Notes under the pieces: generated by a model
The model's input: the letters and a program-made list of their open reading frames with translations, nothing else
Database searches by the model: none
Told to the model about the DNA's origin: nothing
NCBI RefSeq assembly: GCF_017591425.1
Contig: NW_024465777.1
Location: forward strand, 620,001-684,000
Length of the DNA: 64,000 nt
Direction of reading: 5' to 3'
DNA from: Ochotona curzoniae
Lineage: Eukaryota; Chordata; Mammalia; Lagomorpha; Ochotonidae
Position numbers and translations under genes: made by a program
Shown: positions 57,638-64,000 of the stretch, piece after piece
Numbering within the stretch: the first letter of the stretch is position 1
Layout: every line of letters starts with the position of its first letter

Positions 57638-57664
57638 GAGTCCCAGAGTCCCAGAGTCCCAGAG
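57638..57664 (+). repeat. Three tandem copies of about 9 bp ('agagtccc')
   Basis: 'cagagtccc' occurs three times in a row followed by a partial fourth. A small, possibly polymorphic minisatellite. Confidence 0.7.
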
Positions 57665-57839
57665 CAGCCATGGGAAGGGACATCTGGGAATGTTCCCTTC
57701 GCTCTTGTGCTGCAACTTCTGCTGGCAGTTTCATTTGGGGACCTGTTAGTCAAAGATAGCTCACGTCCTTGTGTTTGCCAGGCCTGGGTCACAGGCTGCA
57801 GTAAGAAGCGATGAGAGTTTCTTGAATCTGGGTGAGAGA

Positions 57840-58525
57840 GTCATTGTCCTTTAATGTGAATGTATTTATGTGTATGTGTGAGGAGTGTGTACATGGGTGT
57901 GAGTGTTGGGTGTGTGCTTGTGCGCGGTGCTCTGGGCATGAGAGGAGCAAGCAGGAACCTTACTGGACAGACTAGGTGTTCCAAAGAGGGGGGATGACTA
58001 TGGAGTGGTGCATCTCCCTGCTCAACTTGGAGGGGTTGGCTCAGAGGCTCCCTCAGTGCCCCAGTGGGACACAGCCCTTTGTCGTGACACACCCTGCCTT
58101 GGCTTCTTTCCCGCCTGGTCTAGCCTCCCTGCTGTCCTTCATGTGTTTCTCAGAGTCACCTGCCAGACATGCTGCCTGCACTCAACTCCTGCCATTATCT
58201 TCTCCCTGGATAACGAGGAAAGCAGCCAAAGGGGAGATCCCAGCACACTAAAGCCAGCAAGCAGGGCATGGAGATGCCAAGAGCTTGGGTCTGGGGTGAC
58301 AATGCCACACAGCTGAACTGGTCAACCAGGACCTACTCATTCCGGGTCTGTGAGAAAACCCATAGTGTTTAGGGCTGCCCGAATGGGACATGTATTGCTT
58401 GAGGATCAACACTTTCTTACAATAAAGCCCACAGGAGAATAAAGCACACTTCAGGGACACATTCAATGGGAAGAGCAGGTTGGAAGTCAGATAGAGCCAA
58501 ACTGTAGCGGACATAACACTATTGA
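57840..58525. other. No gene recognised
   Basis: Contains a loose 'tgtgtgaggagtgtgtacatg' purine/TG-rich zone at 57870-57925, otherwise unassigned. Confidence 0.4.
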
Positions 58526-58527
58526 AC

Positions 58528-58600
58528 GTGTGTGTGTGTGTTCGTGTGTGTGTGTGCACTGTGTGCTGAGCGTGTGTGTGAATGTTCATGTGTGTGTGTT
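58528..58600 (+). repeat. Interrupted (TG)n microsatellite
   Basis: Several TG runs separated by 'ttcg', 'cactgtgtgctgagc' and 'aatgttca'. Confidence 0.85.
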
Positions 58601-60535
58601 GGTGCCAGCCCTTTACTGTGTACCTTGGGTGTGTCTCCATACCACTCAGTTCCCTGGTCTTTTTGGAACCAGGCTTTGTTTTTCTGGAACCCTTCCTTCA
58701 TCTCCAGAGAACCTGATGCTCCCACATCTCCCACCCCGGGTATCTGACCAATCTGTGGAATCCAGCCTGGGCTGCCCCGTGGGGTTCTTGCTCCTCTTCA
58801 CAGTCTTCTCCACTCAGCAGCCAGAGATCCATGATGAAAATCCATGGGATCCTGCTGTTCTCTTATTGAAACCCTTCTGTGGGTTCCCTGTGCCGTGCAG
58901 GGGCCTCTGCACTCACCTCCCACACGAGCCCCAGCCCTGGATGTGCCCCTTAGTCTGTTGTGGTTGAGCAGATTGCATTTGAGGGTGCCTGCAACAGCAG
59001 ACATGGCTGGAGATGGGAGGACAGGAGGAAGAGAACAGCTGGGCAGGTCTCTCCCTACACCTGCTCTCTGACTGCCACCTGGCAGGCTCAGGCTGGCACA
59101 GCAGCTGACTGTCAGGCTCTGTTCCTGGACTCTGACTGCTGGTACCTGCCATCTTTACCCTCTCTGTCCCCTCTGCCATCGGGGAGGTGGCTTCTCAACA
59201 TTTCACTCTTGTGGGTACCCAGTTCCCAGGATTCTGTTCAGCAATATTTCAAGGACTTGAGAGTTCTAGCTTGATCATAACTGATCCAGGCTGGCAATGT
59301 CTAGGACAAGGTCCGATATTTGCTCCAATATGGCCTCCCCACTGGACGTCAAGTCCTGTGCGATTAAAACCCCAATTACACGCCCAATTAAACAGTTCTC
59401 CTGTGGCTGCTTCTAATGATGTATTTCCTACAGAGAACCACATCAGCCCTCAGTATCCCTTCTTTCTCCCATTAGAGGATTTTCCCTGTGCACAGGGTTG
59501 TGAAGAATGAAAGCTGCCTTTCCCTTCCTCCTCGGCAGCCAGGTGAGGCCAAGTTCGGAGGAGGTGGGTATAGACCCCAGGCTGGCTGGTCAGTGACAAG
59601 GCCTGCCCCTCTCTGCTGTCTGCAGTGTGGCTGTGGGGCTGGAGCTGTGTTGGGCTAAATTCCTTAGCTAGTGCTGCCATCACACAGGCCTCAGACTCAC
59701 ATAGCAATCCTGTGAGCATCAGTTCTAGAGAGAGAAGTCCAGCATCTAGGCGTCAGCAGATGGTTTCCTCCTGAGATCCAGGAGGATTGTTCCAGATCTC
59801 TCTCCTTGGTAGGTTAGGGGCCAACCTCCTCCTGTGTTCTCTCCATTGCCCCCATTTCCTTTTGCTACTATGACATCTGTCACTGTGCAGGAAGGCCACC
59901 CTAGTGACCTCAATGTGAGCTATTACATTAGCAGTGACTGCTTTCACAGTCTGAGAGGACAGGACTTCAGCACAGGAATTGTGGGCGGACACAATGCCAT
60001 GCATAAAGCATAAAGCATGCCATGTGGATAAGGATGCCTTGTAGGGACAAAGAGGCCATGAGATAGAAAGGATATAGCATCCCAGAAAGGAGCCACAAGG
60101 CCAGCTTGGGCCTGGAACTGAAGGCCAGTAAACTCTCACTGCACACTGTGGTTGGTCTCTGTGACCTTCAACCAAACCTGCACCATCAGTGGGGTTCTGG
60201 AAGAGAATAGATGGCAGCTGGAGGGGGAACTGAAGAACACTGGGTGAAAGCCGGGACACAACTGGAGAAAACTCACAGGGGATGCTACCTCTGAGTCCAG
60301 CAACAGCAGAGATCTGAGGCCACCAGTAGTCCTGCAGGGGCCTACAGGAAGCAGTCCCTGGAGCCTGGGAGCCGGGTGCTGGCTAACAGCAAGTGCCTGT
60401 GGGAAGGAATGCACTCATTGCACGCCTAAGGCCTCTGAAGAATCACCTGAGGCCCAGGTATCCTTACTGTCCTCTGTTCCTGTCCTGAGTCCCCTGCTGG
60501 TACCTGCCATTGACACAATCAAAACCCTCAATGCG
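58601..60535. other. No gene recognised
   Basis: GC-moderate, possibly with weak MIR/L2 traces. The longest frame, 168 codons at 60259-59753 on the minus strand, has no recognised motif. No CSINE was seen in this 2 kb, which is unusual for the window. Confidence 0.4.
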
Positions 60536-60539
60536 GACC

Positions 60540-60680
60540 TCTGGTCAGTGCTCCCCTCCAAGCCGTGGGCTCCTAAGGGCAAGGCCCTCGTCTGTCTTCA
60601 TTGTGGAGGATCCTTGGAGACTGAGAGATTGCCTGCGATCTGCTAGGTGCTCAACCAATAATTGTTAGCCATAAAATAAG
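60540..60680 (+). mobile_element. Ancient L2/MIR-type 3' end
   Basis: 'gggctcctaagggcaaggcc', 'tcgtctgtcttcattg' and 'ctaggtgctcaaccaataat' follow the order of the well-known 'gagggcaggg...tctgtcttattc...aggcgctcaataaat' 3' ends of old LINE/SINE families. Confidence 0.6.
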
Positions 60681-61140
60681 GATAGGGAAGGAAGGCTCCC
60701 ACAGCCAGTGCCCATCACCCCACAAATGGGCTTCCAGCCCACCCCATTCAGTCCTGGGAAGGCATGGTCACAGCCATGGGTTAAAGGTGGTGCTATCCCC
60801 TCTTCCGAGTGTCATTGCCCAAGAACCTGCCCAGTTACATACAAAACAGTGCAGGTCCAAGACCCCAAGACCTAAGTTTCTTCAGGGGCTTGTGTTTGCA
60901 AACCACAGGGCAATTACCTGCTCTGGGTTTGCCTCCCCTCGCTGAAGCTGTGATGTACCACCTGAATGGTAGGGGCTGGACATAGAAGAGGTATAAAGGG
61001 CCACAGGATACAGAAGAGTCTTGCCCTTAAACTTAAACCATCATGTGACTCAGAGAATGCTGGTTTGTTAAAGGCTCTGAGAAGTCCTACAGGCAGGAAG
61101 CACTTGACCTGTGTTGACCTTGTATTTCCTACTCCTTGTG
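60681..61140. other. No gene recognised
   Basis: Unique-looking, nothing supported. Confidence 0.4.
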
Positions 61141-61144
61141 GCAT

Positions 61145-61255
61145 TTGACTCTTTATTGGGCACCCCCTGTGTTCTGTTCTGAGAGCAGAGGTCCAAGCAG
61201 TGCACAAAGCAGACAGAACCCCTGCTCCATGGGCTCCCTTCCAGTGGGGTCATTG
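61145..61255 (+). mobile_element. Ancient L2-like fragment
   Basis: 'ttgactctttattgggcacc', 'gcagtgcacaaagcagacag' and 'ccatgggctcccttccagtg' resemble the 'ttattgagcacctactatgt...aggagctcac' type of L2. Confidence 0.5.
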
Positions 61256-61259
61256 GTCA

Positions 61260-62265
61260 CAGGACTGCCTGTCCTAGAGAACACTGCTGTCCAGAGCTCC
61301 AGCCCCACCACAGCTGCTGCTGAGCTTCTAGGGACACACAGGGGCCTCCGGAGTGTCCTGTGTGGATGACAAGGCCAATTGCATCAACAGGGAGAAAGGG
61401 GGACATCTGAGGAGTCCTTCAGCCTCACGGATTCATTTGTCATCTCTTTGATCAATATTGTTACAACCCCACTACTCCATGCCAGGCTCCCTTCTAGACC
61501 CTGGGAATTTGAAGATTAATACCAGAAATGTTGGAGGACTCCCTACAAGTTCCCATCTGGCAGAAACGAAAAATGATAGGAACTCCCTCCCTTTCCTAGA
61601 AGGTGGCTCCAAGATTCCCCTCCTTCCCCTGGCTTGCCATGGCCCCAACTCTCCTTCTCCTGCCCAGACTTGGCTGCAATCACCAACTTCAATCTAAGGT
61701 TCCATTCCCTGGGAAAGGGAGGTTTATTTTTGATGATGTTTATGCTGGGGTCCGTGCAGTGGATGTGGGAGACACGAAGGGGCGAAGAGTATTGTTCCAT
61801 TGCAGGCAGGGAAGCAAGGAATTTCTCGCTGCATGGCAGGGCCCGGCGGATGTCTCTACAATCACCTGAATGCAGCTCCACTTCCCTTTGCATGGACACT
61901 GGACCACCCTGCGGAAGAATTCTAATCCATTCATGTATTGTTTGCTACTGCAGAGTTGGTTTTTATTATCAATGTGAGCTTGGAGGTTAATGTCAATAAT
62001 AACGTCTTGCAAAAGGGCCTTTTATTATTCATGCTTTCTGTCCCTATCGACCTTATGCTAATCAAAGGATCTGTTTAGGGTTTCATTCTTTCCTTGATCT
62101 TTAGGTTCTCCTTTTCTTTGTGATACATTTCGTGCCTTAACAGATTCAAGATTGAGTTGTAGAGTAAGGATTGTAGTAGGAATTTTTATTGAGAGTTTTT
62201 AGGTGAAACAAAGGGCAGAATTATTCTTGGGTACACCCAAGTTTTGTGTGTAAACAAAAACTGAA
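61260..62265. other. No gene recognised
   Basis: Mixed sequence. Another possible L2-like block lies at 61460-61530 ('catgccaggctcccttctag'). Frames of about 118 codons overlap on opposite strands at 61543-61990 without motifs. Confidence 0.4.
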
Positions 62266-62269
62266 ATGT

Positions 62270-62660
62270 CGATGAAGGAGTCACAGGATGTGGTTAAGAA
62301 CTTGCATTGTTTTAACATATTGATTACGTAATACCATGTCAACTAATTCCATAATGTTGTAAATTGTTGTTGATGTTGTGCTGGGGCTTTCAATTGATCA
62401 GGATGATATTCTGCCAGCTCTACCATCAGACCAGAAATGGTCTCCCCAAGAAACTGTTGAATTTATCTGGACAATAACATGATGGACTCTATGCTTGATA
62501 TATGTTTGCAAAGAAAGAATCTTGACTTAATTTGAACTGTAATACTACAACAAGGTGGAGGAATCCACCATGGGGGGAGGGCACAGGGAGGAGTTGGGGA
62601 AATTCCAGAGCCTATGAAACTGTGTCACATAATTAGTAATAAAAATAATAAATAAAAAGT
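62270..62660 (+). mobile_element. L1 3' end, 5'-truncated
   Basis: It carries 'atgatattctgccagctcta', 'ggaatccaccatggggggag' and 'ataataaaaataataaataa'. It matches the L1 3' ends at 9286-9795 and, reversed, at 15425-16190. Confidence 0.75.
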
Positions 62661-62664
62661 TTGT

Positions 62665-62825
62665 GCCAGAGCTTGTGAGGGTTTCTGTATAAATAAAGGG
62701 GACAGCTTTCTTGTATTCGTCCATTACGATCGTGAAATCGTAGTGGTCCATTTCTTTCCTCTTTACACCTGATCCACACACTGTTCTCGAGTTCCGAACT
62801 TGGCTGGGGCTGGACTCCAGCATGT
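62665..62825 (+). mobile_element. LTR-like R/U5 fragment
   Basis: 'ctgtataaataaaggggaca' combines TATA- and AATAAA-like motifs. It is followed by 'gatcgtgaaatcgtagtgg', then 'cacacactgttctcgagttc' and 'ggctggggctggactcc', which look like an LTR R-U5 end. Only about 160 bp lie between an L1 tail and retroposon copy D. Confidence 0.4.
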
Positions 62826-63370
62826 TTACATAGTTGATCAGAGTGAGAGAATCAAGGGTTAGGGAAAAGTGATCATTGTTTTCAAATTTTCTATTTATCC
62901 TTCCTGTTTCTGGGGGAAGAGATGAGATAAGGGGAGAAGCCATACCCAGCCTCCCAACTGCCCCAGTACCTGGGGACGGGGAACAGCCACCCAATATCAA
63001 CCCAGGGTCCCTGATGTGGAGCATGCTCCAAGGGTTCTACCCAACCGGTTTCAATAGTTCTGAAATGTTGTCAGTCTAACCAATCCAAGGATGAGGAAAT
63101 CCTTCCAAGGTCCATTGGTTGACATAACCAACCTTAGAATCTCCATTCACCCAAATATTTGCTGTCATCATTTGGCTGGGGTAGTTATCCAATTTATTCT
63201 GTCCTCCTTCTTTGCTATGGTACCAGATGTCCTCTGCAGGCCCCAATGGCCTGCCGTATCCTCAATGTGTATGTGAGCCAGCTATACACTGCTCCATGTT
63301 TTTCACTAAGGAGGCCAAGTTCTGACACATGCACTCCACAGTCAAACCACCAATCCTGGATGTGAGACTC
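62826..63370 (-). mobile_element. Non-autonomous retroposon, copy D (3' part)
   Basis: The reverse complement carries the same module as copies A-C: 'gactgacaacatttcagaac', 'gggttgatattgggtggctg', 'ctggggcagttgggaggctg' and 'actctgatcaactatgtaaa'. Upstream (63150-63370) it matches copy C sequence such as 'ggactaccccaaccaaa'-like text in reverse. It is 5'-truncated. Confidence 0.6.
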
Positions 63371-63439
63371 CAGACCTCTGCATGCAGGAAGATTTTTCTT
63401 CAGAGATTTTGCTCATGCTGCTCAGGATGTGTTACAGCA

Positions 63440-63745
63440 CACTGAGCTGCCCCTCATGACTTGGGCCTTTGACACCCATAGGGAAAACCAGAATGGAGTT
63501 TATGGTTGATTTCAGCTTTTCTCAGCTCTGACTGTTGAAGGCATTTGTGGAGTGTACCAGCCCATATGAGATTCTCTGACTCTTTCTCCTTCCCTCTCTC
63601 TCTCTCCTCTCCTCCCTCCATCTTACCCCCTACTTCTCTTTCTTCCTCCTTCCCTCTCTCTTTCCTTTTTTTCACTCTCCCATTCTCTCTATTCCCTCTG
63701 TCACCATGCCTTTCAAAAAGATACAAATGCGAGTCTTTGAAGATA
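63440..63745 (+). mobile_element. CSINE, 5'-degenerate, with polypyrimidine expansion
   Basis: 'cttgggcctttgacacccat', 'tcagctctgactgttgaagg' and the tail 'tgcctttcaaaaagatacaa'. The CT-rich zone at 63575-63705 is enlarged. Confidence 0.65.
63575..63705 (+). repeat. Polypyrimidine (C/T) tract
   Basis: About 130 bases of almost pure C and T on the plus strand, an expansion of the SINE's CT-rich 3' region. Confidence 0.8.
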
Positions 63746-64000
63746 AGAAAATTCTCCATAGGGTTAATCAGTGGTGCAGCTGACCATGTCTGTCCACAAG
63801 ACCTCGGAGATCAGGACACCATGGCAGGGACTGTGGTCAGATGGTGGCTTCAAGGGTCTCTCTCTTAGCAGAGGGTCAAGGTAACCAGCACTACCCAAAG
63901 CCATGTGGATAAGGACTGGAGACTCCTACTTTGAGCTGGGGGAGGATCGAACCTCCCTGAGATTGGATGAACCCTGTCAGGCCAAGAAGCAACATTCCCT

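Noticed and set aside
59753..60259. A 168-codon minus-strand frame
   Set aside because: No motif, no splice or promoter context, and composition like its surroundings.

Overview
The window looks like nuclear DNA from a lagomorph, most likely a pika (Ochotona). The main evidence is more than twenty copies, on both strands, of the tRNA-derived lagomorph C repeat (CSINE). The best copies share a head of the form 'cggcacagtggcctaatggc', a 'gatcccatatggg' block, a 'ctccacttcccatccagc' block and a tail ending in 'aataaa' plus A-rich sequence. There is no prokaryotic organisation. Most open frames are repeat remnants or chance.

Layout. 1-1480: LTR, tRNA-Lys-type primer binding site and gag remnant of a class II endogenous retrovirus (ERV) on the minus strand, with a tandem repeat inside gag. 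1615-16200: L1 territory with several nested insertions, including two copies of a roughly 1.6-2.2 kb non-autonomous retroposon. 16.6-25.1 kb: mostly unique sequence with two CSINEs and one inverted repeat that has a 75-bp perfect core. 25.5-30.3 kb: an apparently intact, multi-exon chymotrypsin-like elastase gene related to CELA3, with MER5A, (GA)n and MIR elements in its introns. 31-48 kb: dense CSINEs, a class II ERV pol remnant, a gamma-type ERV fragment, a third retroposon copy and an LTR-like segment. 49.4-50.3 kb: a CpG island with a likely transcription start and a good splice donor. 53.6-54.3 kb: an intronless TIMM8A retrocopy with an undamaged 97-codon frame. 56.7-64 kb: CSINEs, old MIR/L2-like pieces, an L1 3' end, an LTR-like piece and a fourth retroposon copy.

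Genes. The elastase gene has seven recognisable coding exons (conventionally exons 2-8) with sound splice sites, an open joined frame, all three catalytic residues and a polyadenylation signal. The signal-peptide exon was not found. Unusual features are His instead of Arg/Lys before the VVNG mature N-terminus, six extra cysteines and Gly at the S1-pocket position 216. In human the CELA3 genes are followed by the non-coding gene LINC00339 and then CDC42. A CpG-island promoter about 19 kb downstream of the elastase gene fits that order, so it may be the LINC00339-like promoter, with CDC42 beyond the window. That is inference from gene order only. The TIMM8A retrocopy lies about 4 kb downstream of this island on the same strand.

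Limits. No alignment, repeat-library or expression search could be run. Repeat boundaries are good to roughly 10-30 bases, and family names rest on recognition of conserved blocks.
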